From contig NZ_NFHT01000001.1 of NCBI RefSeq assembly GCF_002161445.1, positions 1 to 64,000 on the forward strand: a DNA stretch of 64,000 bases, written 5' to 3'. Under the pieces are notes generated by a model. The model saw nothing but the letters and a program-made list of their open reading frames with translations, did no database searches and was not told the DNA's origin. This document shows positions 17,212-25,243 of the stretch, in pieces; position 1 is the stretch's first letter, and the number at the start of each line of letters is the position of its first letter. This DNA comes from Alistipes sp. An66. Its GTDB lineage: Bacteria; Bacteroidota; Bacteroidia; Bacteroidales; Rikenellaceae. A program made the translations under genes and the position numbers.

Positions 17212-18488
17212 GGCAGGTCGACCCGGATTTTGTCGATCCGGTGCCCCTCCATCTCCTGTACCGTGAAGCGCAGATCGTGCGCCGTAAACGTATCGCCCTT
17301 GCGCGGAAAGTCCCGTTTGAGTTCCAGCATCAGGCCCGCAAGCGTCTCGGCTTCGCCCTTCACGTCCGAAAAGGTTCCCTCGTCCAGATTCAGGATCCGT
17401 TCGAAATCCCCGAGGTGCGTCTTCCCCTCGAAGATATACCGTTTCGCGTCGACCCGCGTATAGAACTGCTCCTCGTTGTCGCTCTCGTCCGAAATTTCGC
17501 CCACGATCTCCTCGATGATGTCCTCCAACGACACCAGCCCCAACGTCGAGCCGTATTCATCGACCACGATCGCCATGTGCACCTTGTTCGTCTGGAAATC
17601 CGCCAGCAGGTCGTTGATCTTCTTGTGCTCCGGGACAAAGTAGGGCTTGCGCATCAGCTGCTGCCAGCCGAAATCCGGACCGTTGTTGATATAGGGAAGC
17701 AGGTCCTTCACGTAGAGCGTCCCCCGGATATTGTCCATGTCCTCCTCGTAGACCGGAATTCGCGAAAAACCCGAGTCGATGATCGTCCGCTTCACGTGGT
17801 CGTAATCCGCCGTGATGTCGAGCGCCGTCATGTCCACGCGCGGCTTCATGATCTCCTGAACCTCCGTATTCACGAAATTTACAATCCCCGAAAGCATCAC
17901 GTGCTCCTCCGGACTCGTATTCTGCGTCATGTCGACCGCATCGGCCAGGTCGTCGAGCGAGATCTCGCTCTTGTGCGCCGCCTTCTCGCTGATGCGGCTG
18001 CTCGTCCGCACCAGAATGTACGACAACGGGTAGAAAATCCACCGCAGGATCAGCAGCGGACGCGCCACCAGCAGCGCAAAACGGACCGGAATCGTCTGTG
18101 CCAGCACCTTCGGCATGATCTCCCCGAAGAGCAGCAGCAGGAACGTCACCAGCACCGTCTTGAACAGAAACTCGAAACGCAGGAACGTAAACAGCGAATC
18201 GATGATCCCCGCCGTGAGGATCACGATGCAGATGTTCACCAGATTGTTGATCACCAGAATCGTCGCCAGCAGCAGATCGACATCCGTCAACAGCCGCAAA
18301 ACCGCTGCGGCACGTCCGCCGCGACTCTCCTGCAAATGCCGGATGTCATTGTGCGACAGCGAAAAAAACGAAGTCTCCGCGCCCGATACCAGCGCCGAAA
18401 TGCACAACATGCAGAGCGTCACCGCGCACAGCACGATGATATGAGGCGTAAAGCCGTGGAATGCAATCCAGGAATAAGTCTCTTCCAA
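17208..18488 (-). CDS. gldE: CNNM/CBS-domain membrane protein, GldE type
   Basis: A 426-residue protein of the CNNM/CorC-like family with three to four TM helices in the first 150 residues (DUF21 domain), a tandem CBS pair (about 205-330) and a C-terminal CorC_HlyC domain (from about 345). Bacteroidetes members are named GldE, first linked to gliding motility in Flavobacteria, and related CNNM proteins are magnesium/cobalt exporters. Gliding is not expected here, so a transport or regulatory role is likelier. It starts 15 bases after ftsZ and overlaps the phosphopantetheinyl transferase gene, placing it in the division operon's tail. The symbol rests on overall architecture. Confidence 0.82.
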   Translation of the reverse strand: MEETYSWIAFHGFTPHIIVLCAVTLCMLCISALVSGAETSFFSLSHNDIRHLQESRGGRAAAVLRLLTDVDLLLATILVINNLVNICIVILTAGIIDSLFTFLRFEFLFKTVLVTFLLLLFGEIMPKVLAQTIPVRFALLVARPLLILRWIFYPLSYILVRTSSRISEKAAHKSEISLDDLADAVDMTQNTSPEEHVMLSGIVNFVNTEVQEIMKPRVDMTALDITADYDHVKRTIIDSGFSRIPVYEEDMDNIRGTLYVKDLLPYINNGPDFGWQQLMRKPYFVPEHKKINDLLADFQTNKVHMAIVVDEYGSTLGLVSLEDIIEEIVGEISDESDNEEQFYTRVDAKRYIFEGKTHLGDFERILNLDEGTFSDVKGEAETLAGLMLELKRDFPRKGDTFTAHDLRFTVQEMEGHRIDKIRVDLP

Positions 18489-18503
18489 ATCGAAAAGTAT
18501 TGG

Positions 18504-19829
18504 TTAGTCGAACAGCGATCCGCCCTTCGGCTCCTCGCGCTGCGGAGTCGCCGCCGCATCGTCTTTGAGTACCTCCTTCCGGCCTCCGGAACTCTGCACT
18601 ACGAATTTCGAATTGCGCGACTGGTAGGCCGGCTTGGCAAGCAGCGCCTCGATATTGCTGTACCGCGTCGGTTTCACGCCCAGCATCACCTGTTCCGGTT
18701 GGCGCTGGGCCGGTTTCTGGGTCACCGGCTTGATCGGTTCCAGAACCGGGGCCGCCGGAGCCGTATCCCGCACGGCCGCAGGCTCCACGATCCGCGGCGG
18801 GATGATCGTCTTCATGCCCACCGGCTGGGCGTCGCCTTCGAAACCCGTAGCCACCACGACCAGTTCGATCGCATTGCCCAACTGCGGCTTCTCGCTCGTA
18901 CCCCAGATGATGTTCGCATTGTGGATCACGCCCCGTTCGTCCTGTACGCTCGCGTGGGCCTGGATATATTCCAGAATCCGAACCACCTCCTCGTACATCA
19001 GACCGTCGGCATTCGACACCGAAATGTTCAGCAGGATGTTCTTCGCACCCGAAATCAGGTTGTGGTCCAGCAGCGGCGAACGCAGCGATGCTTCGGCAAC
19101 CGCTTCGGCACGGTTGTCGCCCTCGGCCGTGGCGACGGCCATGTGCGCCCGGCCGCTGTCGCGCATCACCTTCGAGACATCCGCGAAGTCCACGTTCACC
19201 AGATCGCTCTCCACCGTGATGATCTCCGCAATGCCTTTGGCCGCCGAGGCCAGAATGTCGTCGGCCTTGCCGAAGGCCTGTTTCAACGAGAGTCGTCCGT
19301 AGATTTCGAGGATGTTCTCGTTGTTGATGATCAGCAGCGAATCGGTGTTCTGGCGCAGCTCCTCGATACCGCGGAAGGCCTGTTCGTAGCGGATCTTGCC
19401 CTCGACGGCCAGCGGCGAGGTCACGATCGCAACCGTCAGAAGGCCCATCTCCCTGGCGAGTTTCGCAATCACGGGCGAGGCTCCCGTACCGGTGCCGCCG
19501 CCCATGCCCGCCGTGATGAAGAGCATCTTCGTCCCCGACTCTTCCAGCGCCTGGCGGATCTCGGGCTGCGTCTCCACCGCCGCACGGCGACCGTTCTCGG
19601 GATCATTCCCCGCACCGAGACCCTCCGCGCCGAGGCGGATCTTCTTCTCCACGGGACTCTTGTCCAGCGCCTGCTGGTCGGTATTGCACACCATGAACGT
19701 CACGCCCCGGATTCCGAGGTTCCACATGTGGTTCACGGCATTTCCGCCGGCTCCGCCCACGCCCACCACCATGATGATCGAGCCATCCGTGCGCGGAACC
19801 TTGATTTCCGACATCAATTCGTCTGTCAT
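18504..19829 (-). CDS. ftsZ: Cell division protein FtsZ
   Basis: The tubulin-like GTPase that polymerises at midcell into the Z ring. The 441-residue protein has the G-box GGGTGTG at residues 110-116, the N-terminal GVGGAGGNAVN nucleotide loop, the T7-loop region with NVDFADV, and a long variable linker rich in Pro/Ala ending in the acidic conserved C-terminal peptide (about 431-441, GGSLFD). Its start is 223 bases past the ftsA stop, separated by a purine-rich repeat tract and a small hairpin, unlike the close packing of the rest of the cluster. Confidence 0.98.
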   Translation of the reverse strand: MTDELMSEIKVPRTDGSIIMVVGVGGAGGNAVNHMWNLGIRGVTFMVCNTDQQALDKSPVEKKIRLGAEGLGAGNDPENGRRAAVETQPEIRQALEESGTKMLFITAGMGGGTGTGASPVIAKLAREMGLLTVAIVTSPLAVEGKIRYEQAFRGIEELRQNTDSLLIINNENILEIYGRLSLKQAFGKADDILASAAKGIAEIITVESDLVNVDFADVSKVMRDSGRAHMAVATAEGDNRAEAVAEASLRSPLLDHNLISGAKNILLNISVSNADGLMYEEVVRILEYIQAHASVQDERGVIHNANIIWGTSEKPQLGNAIELVVVATGFEGDAQPVGMKTIIPPRIVEPAAVRDTAPAAPVLEPIKPVTQKPAQRQPEQVMLGVKPTRYSNIEALLAKPAYQSRNSKFVVQSSGGRKEVLKDDAAATPQREEPKGGSLFD

Positions 19830-19867
19830 ATCTGAATTCTCTTTTTATCTCTGTTGTCAAATCCGGC

Positions 19868-19887
19868 GCCGGGAATCGCATCCCGGC
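19868..19887 (-). promoter_or_regulatory. Hairpin just upstream of ftsZ
   Basis: A 7-bp GC-rich inverted repeat (GCCGGGA / TCCCGGC, 6-base loop) lies 39 bases before the ftsZ ATG on the transcribed strand, between the purine tract and the start. A possible mRNA structure. No function is shown. Confidence 0.4.
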
Positions 19888-19898
19888 TCCGAAAATCT

Positions 19899-20046
19899 AC
19901 TCCCCCTCTCTCTTCCTCTCTTCCTCTCTTCCTCTCTTCCTCTCTCCTCCATTCTCTTCCCCTTCTTGCATCCATCCTCTCTTCGCCCCTTTTCTCTTCG
20001 CCTCTTCCCTCTTCGTCCCTCTCTCTTCCCGGCCCCTTCACTCGCC
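19899..20046 (-). repeat. Purine-rich tract with octamer repeats between ftsA and ftsZ
   Basis: On the plus strand this is an almost pure pyrimidine stretch of about 150 bases. It contains four perfect tandem copies of TCTTCCTC at 19911-19942, then degenerate copies. In the ftsZ mRNA it is a GAGGAAGA-type purine tract. Strand-biased composition of this kind can slip in copy number. Confidence 0.8.
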
Positions 20047-20052
20047 CCCGGG

Positions 20053-21555
20053 TCAGATCTCCTCGTCCTCGGCGGCCGAGAAGCTCTTGTTGATCTTGTC
20101 GAAGGTCTTCTGGAAGATCGAGCCCCAATCGCGTTTGCGACGGGGTTCCGGCTGCTGGCGCGGTTCCTCGGGTTCGGAAACCGAAGCCGGCGACGGCTGT
20201 ACAGGCTCCGCGGCCGAAGGTTGCGGCGTCTGCGGCTGGACCGGCTGACCCGGCTGGGCCGGCTGCGAAGTGCGCGGCGGCACATGTCGGAACGTATTGG
20301 CGGCCGGAGGCGTCGGAACATAGGGCTGACGCGGCTCCGGGACCGGCGTGGCAGCCGGCTGCGGCGCAGCGGCCGTCACCGGGCGTTCAAGCACCGCACA
20401 ACCGCCGAGTTTCGAGCCGCGGATCAGCAGTCCCACGACCGTCGAGAAGGCCGGATCGGAGACCTTCTCCTTCGACGATTCGGTGATGCCCGACTCCGGA
20501 AGCGCAACACGCACGTCCAGTCCCGTCAGGCGGCGGAACAGTTCGTCGAGGTCTTTCAGTTTCGCGGAGCCGCCCGTGAGCACGATGCCGTAGGCGAGTT
20601 TCCCCGCGAAGCCCGAATCCTTGATCTCCTGCTGCACGAACTCCACGATGTCCGTGGCCCGGGCTTCGATCACCGTCGCCAGGTTCCGCAGCAGGATGTC
20701 CTTCGCCTCGCGCGCCGTGCGTCCGTTCACGCGGATCAGTTTGTCATCGGGCGCCAGTTCGGCCACCGCCGAACCGTATTTCTGTTTCAGGCTCTCGACG
20801 TGTTTCTCCGGAACGCTCATCGTCCGGATATCGCGGTTGATCGCCGAGGCGCCCATCGGAATCGAGGCGATGTAGCGCACCACGTTCCGGTAATAGACCG
20901 TCACGTCGGTCAGTCCGGCGCCGACGTTCACCACCGCTACGCCCTCCTCCTTCTCGTCGGGCAGAAGTACCGACTCGGGGGTCGCCATCGCGTCCGATAC
21001 GACGCCCAGCATCCGGATGCCCAGGCGTTTCAACGCCATGTCGAGACGCTGCATCGGCGTCTTCTGGCACAGGATGAAGTTGAACGTCGACGAAAGTTTC
21101 TTGCCGAACGACCCCACCGGGTTGCGCACCTCCTGATCGTCGTCGACCATATAGTTCTGCGGAACCCGCTCCATGATCGTCTCGTCGTCCGGGGCCTGCA
21201 CGTTCCGCATCCGGTCGAAGAGCGCATCGACGTCCTTCTGGTTCACGCCGTTCTGGGGGTCGTAGACGAAAACATGGTCCGTATGGCGGGCGCAGCGCAC
21301 GAAGTCGCCCGAAATGCCCGCATAGGCCTCCGTAATCCGGATGCCCGACTCCTCCTCGGCAGCCGACACGGCCGCACGGATCGCCTGGCTGACCAGTTCG
21401 ATATTCTCGATCCGGCCCGCATGAACCCCCTCCTCGACGGGTTTCGAGACGATGCAAACCACGTCAAGCAAACCCTCGGGAGTCTTCTCCCCGACGGCTA
21501 CGACGACCGACGAGCAACCCAAATCGACCGCTACGGTATAATTCTTCCTTTCCAC
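20053..21555 (-). CDS. ftsA: Cell division protein FtsA
   Basis: The actin-fold protein that tethers FtsZ to the membrane. The 500-residue protein starts with the phosphate-1 motif VAVDLGCSSVVVAVG and carries the expected SHS2/1C domain, VVNVGAGLTDV (phosphate 2) and the adenosine motif VLTGGSAKL. After about residue 380 a long Pro/Gln-rich linker (roughly 390-470) leads to a C-terminal segment with RKRDWGSIFQKTF, an amphipathic helix suited to membrane binding. The linker makes it longer than the about 420 residues of E. coli FtsA. It follows ftsQ by 11 bases. Confidence 0.96.
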   Translation of the reverse strand: MERKNYTVAVDLGCSSVVVAVGEKTPEGLLDVVCIVSKPVEEGVHAGRIENIELVSQAIRAAVSAAEEESGIRITEAYAGISGDFVRCARHTDHVFVYDPQNGVNQKDVDALFDRMRNVQAPDDETIMERVPQNYMVDDDQEVRNPVGSFGKKLSSTFNFILCQKTPMQRLDMALKRLGIRMLGVVSDAMATPESVLLPDEKEEGVAVVNVGAGLTDVTVYYRNVVRYIASIPMGASAINRDIRTMSVPEKHVESLKQKYGSAVAELAPDDKLIRVNGRTAREAKDILLRNLATVIEARATDIVEFVQQEIKDSGFAGKLAYGIVLTGGSAKLKDLDELFRRLTGLDVRVALPESGITESSKEKVSDPAFSTVVGLLIRGSKLGGCAVLERPVTAAAPQPAATPVPEPRQPYVPTPPAANTFRHVPPRTSQPAQPGQPVQPQTPQPSAAEPVQPSPASVSEPEEPRQQPEPRRKRDWGSIFQKTFDKINKSFSAAEDEEI

Positions 21556-21566
21556 GATACTATCTT

Positions 21567-22664
21567 TTACTTCTTGCAGATGACCCGGTCCTTATATCTG
21601 ATGTCAATGGTGCGATACTCATCCCAACCGATCGTCGACAGTCCGTTGCGATAGAAACGCATCAGCTTGTCGAACTTCCGGTCCACATCCTCCAGGCGCC
21701 CGAACAGGATCGTATGGCGACCGCTCCGAGGAACCAACTCCACTTCCAATGCTCCGCTGGAGGTCGTATGAGCGGCGATCTGCACCACCTCCGACCTCCA
21801 GAAATCATCATCTTCGACCGTTTCCACAAAGGTAAGGAGTTTCATGAAATCTTCGTAGCTTTTCTCCAACTTTTTTTGCTTCCGACGCTCCGCCTCCTGC
21901 TGCTCCTCGATCCGCGCAAGCTCCGCCGCGAGCAGGCGCGACCGATAGCGGTAAACCCGCCGCTGTTCGGCCTTCTGCGCCAACAGCTCCTCGACCCGGC
22001 GGTCGAACGCCTCGGCACTCTCCCCGCGCCACCAGCGGCGCTTGATCCGCTTCCGGCGGAATTCCCGATAGGAGCGGTCGTTCGCCTGTTCGCGGCGGTA
22101 GACCGGGTATTTCGAACGTTCCAGCTCCTCGATCCGCGCTTCGATCTCCTGCTTCCGCAGATCGATGCAGGCCCGGACATCCCCCACATAATCGGCCGGG
22201 AACGGAGGCCGGTAGGAACCCGTGACTACCGGAACGTAAAGCGACGAGGCCCGCGGCGCCGCAAAGACATACCCTCCGGAAGTCACATAGGCGTTGCGCC
22301 CGTCGGTCAGCAGCCGCAGAAGCGGCTCCCGGGGCGTGATCCGCACGTGCAGCTCCCCCCGGCCCGAGATGTACGACGCCACGTCGCTCACGAAGCCGTT
22401 GCGCGCGATCAGCCGTTCGATGGCCGTCAGATCGACATCCGCAACGGCCGTGCCGATCGTGCCGATGCCGCTCTGCGAAATCCACTGCCGCACCTGGGGC
22501 CCCGTCACCAGATAGCCCTGCGACGTGCTGTCGACCACTTCGATATCCAGACTCCGGACCCGCAGCGCCGAGCGCCCGCGACGCACCGAAGCCCCCGCCC
22601 ACAGCATGTAGACGAAGACCCCCAGCCACAGGAGTGTCAGAATCGTATGGCGCAGATACCGCAT
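21567..22664 (-). CDS. ftsQ: Cell division protein FtsQ with an internal coiled-coil insertion
   Basis: A bitopic inner-membrane division protein: TM helix at about 7-24, then the periplasmic POTRA/beta domain. The first half (about 35-160) shows a FtsQ-like POTRA region, including LTAIERLIARNGFV and the VRITPREPLLRL stretch. From about residue 165 to 272 there is a highly charged helical stretch rich in Glu, Arg and Lys (for example EIEARIEELERSK and ELARIEEQQEAERRKQ), then the beta domain resumes with FVETVEDDDFW. That makes it 365 residues against about 240-290 for typical FtsQ. Position between murC and ftsA supports the identity. The insert is unusual. Confidence 0.85.
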   Translation of the reverse strand: MRYLRHTILTLLWLGVFVYMLWAGASVRRGRSALRVRSLDIEVVDSTSQGYLVTGPQVRQWISQSGIGTIGTAVADVDLTAIERLIARNGFVSDVASYISGRGELHVRITPREPLLRLLTDGRNAYVTSGGYVFAAPRASSLYVPVVTGSYRPPFPADYVGDVRACIDLRKQEIEARIEELERSKYPVYRREQANDRSYREFRRKRIKRRWWRGESAEAFDRRVEELLAQKAEQRRVYRYRSRLLAAELARIEEQQEAERRKQKKLEKSYEDFMKLLTFVETVEDDDFWRSEVVQIAAHTTSSGALEVELVPRSGRHTILFGRLEDVDRKFDKLMRFYRNGLSTIGWDEYRTIDIRYKDRVICKK

Positions 22665-22688
22665 CGTCGTTCCGGATCGGGGAAAAGG

Positions 22689-24071
22689 TCAGCTCTTGCG
22701 TTTCAGCACCTCGGCCAGCGCCTCGCAGCAGGCGTCGATGTTCCCCGCCCCGAAGCTGATGACCACGTCCGTATCCATCGCCGCAACCGTTTCGGCCAGC
22801 CGGTCGCGGTCGACGATCCGGCACGGAACCGTCACCTGACGGGCGATCAGATCCGACGTCACCCCCTCGATCGGCTCCTCGCGCGCCGGGTAGATCGGCA
22901 GCAGCACCACCTCGTCGGCATGCGACAGTGCCTCGGCGAACTCCGTATGGAGATCCCGCGTGCGGGTATAGAGGTGCGGCTGGAACAATGCCGTGATCCG
23001 GCGCCCGGGGAACATCTGCCGCACGGAGGTCAGCGTCGCGGCCAGTTCGCGCGGGTGGTGGGCATAGTCGTCCATGTAGACCTGCTTCGGCGTATTGACG
23101 TAGAACTCGAAGCGGCGCTTCACCCCCGAGAAGGTCGACAACCCCTCCCGGATCCGCTCCGCATCGGGCTCCTCGCCCCGGCTCTGCGCCGCGCACCAGA
23201 CCGAAGCCACCGCCGCCACCGAATTCTCGATGTTCACCCATCCCGGAATGCCGAGCGTACACCCCTCGATCACCCCCGAAGGGGTCACCACATCGTAGCG
23301 GTAGTGTCCGCCGCCGATCAGTTCGATGTTCCGCGCGTAGAAGTCGCACGGCGTATCGTAGGCGTAGCGGTAGACCGTGATCTCCGCGTTGTCGATCGTC
23401 AGGTCGAGCCCCTGCTTGATAATGAGGAAACCGTCGGGGCGGATCTGGCGGATGAACTGCGCGAAGGCCTCCCTGACGGCTTCGTGCGTCCCGTAGATGT
23501 CGAGGTGGTCGGCATCGGCCGAAGTCACCACCGCCACATCCGGGTAGAGCCGCAGGAACGAACGGTCGAACTCGTCGGCCTCGACCGCCAGCCGTTTCCC
23601 GTCACCCAGCACGAGATTCCCGTCGAAGTTCTTCGAAAGGCCCCCCAGAAAGGCCGAACCGCCGCCCGTCAGCACGCGGTTGAGCCATGCTACGAGGGTC
23701 GAGGTCGTCGTCTTGCCGTGCGTGCCCGCCACCGCCATCACGTATTTCCCCTCGGCCAGCAGCCCCAGCATCTGCGAGCGTTTCTCGATGCGGAAGCCGT
23801 GTTCGCGGAAGTAGGCATATTCGCCGTGATCCTGCGGAACGGCCGGCGTATAGACCACAACCGTGCGGGCCGGATCGAGGAACTCCGCGGGAATCGACTG
23901 CACGTCGTCCTCGTAGTGGATTGCGGCACCCTCGGCCGTCAGCGCGTCGGTCAGCGCCGTGCGCGTGCGGTCGTAACCGGCAACCCGGTATCCTTCATGC
24001 AGAAAATAGCGGGCCAGGGCGCTCATGCCAATGCCCCCGATGCCCAGAAAATAGACGCTCTTCCGTTCCAT
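22689..24071 (-). CDS. murC: UDP-N-acetylmuramate--L-alanine ligase
   Basis: MurC adds L-alanine to UDP-MurNAc in the first peptide step of peptidoglycan synthesis. The 460-residue protein has the N-terminal GIGGIGMSALA Rossmann loop, the ATP-binding GTHGKTTT motif, EADEFDRSF and the C-terminal ligase domain with YAHHP. The ATG at 24071 overlaps the murG stop by one base (TGATG). A GTG one codon earlier is possible but less likely. It lies between murG and ftsQ, as in most dcw clusters. Confidence 0.97.
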   Translation of the reverse strand: MERKSVYFLGIGGIGMSALARYFLHEGYRVAGYDRTRTALTDALTAEGAAIHYEDDVQSIPAEFLDPARTVVVYTPAVPQDHGEYAYFREHGFRIEKRSQMLGLLAEGKYVMAVAGTHGKTTTSTLVAWLNRVLTGGGSAFLGGLSKNFDGNLVLGDGKRLAVEADEFDRSFLRLYPDVAVVTSADADHLDIYGTHEAVREAFAQFIRQIRPDGFLIIKQGLDLTIDNAEITVYRYAYDTPCDFYARNIELIGGGHYRYDVVTPSGVIEGCTLGIPGWVNIENSVAAVASVWCAAQSRGEEPDAERIREGLSTFSGVKRRFEFYVNTPKQVYMDDYAHHPRELAATLTSVRQMFPGRRITALFQPHLYTRTRDLHTEFAEALSHADEVVLLPIYPAREEPIEGVTSDLIARQVTVPCRIVDRDRLAETVAAMDTDVVISFGAGNIDACCEALAEVLKRKS

Positions 24072-25171
24072 CACTCCATCACGTTTACAAGTTCATTGAC
24101 AATATCTTCCGCCGCATGGGGCTTGGCCAGCGATTCCAGGTTGCGGCTCATCGCGGCCAGCCCTGCGGGATCCTTCAACAACTCCGTCGCCCGCTTCATG
24201 GCCTCCGTCCGGCTCTCCGCATCCGGGATCACCACCGCGGCGCCCCGGGCTTCCAGCGCCCGGGCATTCTTCGTCTGGTGGTCCTCCGCCACGTTCGGCG
24301 ACGGCACGAACACCACCGGTTTGGCCACCAGGCACAGTTCCGAGACCGTACCGGCCCCGCTGCGCGAAACAACCACATCGGCCGCCGCATAGGCATAGTC
24401 CATGCGGTCGATGAAGGCTCCCTGCCAGACGTGCGCCGCGGGGTGTTCGGCCAGGAAGGCCCGCATCTCGCGTTCATAGTACTTGCCCGTCTGCCAGATC
24501 ACCTGCACCGGGGCCGTGCCCCCCGTATCGAGGATCCACTGCTTCATCATCTCGTTCAGCGACCGCGTGCCGAGCGAACCCCCGACCACCAGAATCGTCG
24601 GCAGCGACGACATCAGTCCGTAGTATTCCAGCGCTTCGGCCCGGTCGGCGCCCTCCTTCGAGAAGCGGCCCCGCAGCGGATTGCCCGTCAGCACGATACG
24701 ATCGGCCGGGAAGAAGCGTTCCATCCCCTCGTAGGCCGTACAGATGCGTTTGGCGCGTTTGCCCAGGATCTTGTTCGTCACCCCGGCATAGGAGTTCTGC
24801 TCCTGGATGACGGTCGGCACGCCCATACGCTGGGCCGCCCACAGCACCGGAGCGCTCGCATAGCCGCCGAACCCAACCACCGCATCGGCCCCGAAATCGC
24901 GGATGACCCGTTTGGCCATCCGGATGCTTTTCAGCACCTTGAACGGCACCAGCAGGTTGTGCCAGTCGAGCCGCCGTTGCAGCCCCGCGATCGGGAGACC
25001 CACGATCCGGTAGCCCAGCGCCGGGACCTTCTCCATCTCCATCTTGCCCTCGGCGCCGACGAAAAGCAGGTCGACGTCATCGCCGAAGCGACGTTTCAGC
25101 GCCTCGGCAACCGCCACGGCCGGGTAGATATGGCCCCCCGTGCCGCCGCCCGAAAGAATGATCTTTTTCAT
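24071..25171 (-). CDS. murG: UDP-GlcNAc:undecaprenyl-PP-MurNAc-pentapeptide GlcNAc transferase
   Basis: MurG converts lipid I to lipid II on the cytoplasmic face. The 366-residue GT28 enzyme has the N-terminal GGGTGGHIYPA loop, the second Gly-rich motif GGSLGTRSLNE and the nucleotide-sugar site region SRSGAGTVSEL. Length fits the family. The start is the ATG at 25171, about 70 bases after comM. Upstream ftsW and murD are not adjacent, so the classic dcw order is broken at this point. Confidence 0.97.
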   Translation of the reverse strand: MKKIILSGGGTGGHIYPAVAVAEALKRRFGDDVDLLFVGAEGKMEMEKVPALGYRIVGLPIAGLQRRLDWHNLLVPFKVLKSIRMAKRVIRDFGADAVVGFGGYASAPVLWAAQRMGVPTVIQEQNSYAGVTNKILGKRAKRICTAYEGMERFFPADRIVLTGNPLRGRFSKEGADRAEALEYYGLMSSLPTILVVGGSLGTRSLNEMMKQWILDTGGTAPVQVIWQTGKYYEREMRAFLAEHPAAHVWQGAFIDRMDYAYAAADVVVSRSGAGTVSELCLVAKPVVFVPSPNVAEDHQTKNARALEARGAAVVIPDAESRTEAMKRATELLKDPAGLAAMSRNLESLAKPHAAEDIVNELVNVME

Positions 25172-25243
25172 ATCGTTTTTATTTTCAACCTCTTCTTTAT
25201 ACGGCCGGGGCCTCCATACCCTCCGGCTCCTCCGCTCCCCGGA

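Noticed and set aside
17034..19835. 933-codon plus-strand open frame antisense to gldE and ftsZ
   Set aside because: His/Arg/Gln-rich shadow of well-supported minus-strand genes.
19899..20046. CRISPR-like repeat
   Set aside because: The units are 8 bases, contiguous and without spacers. It is a simple-sequence tract.
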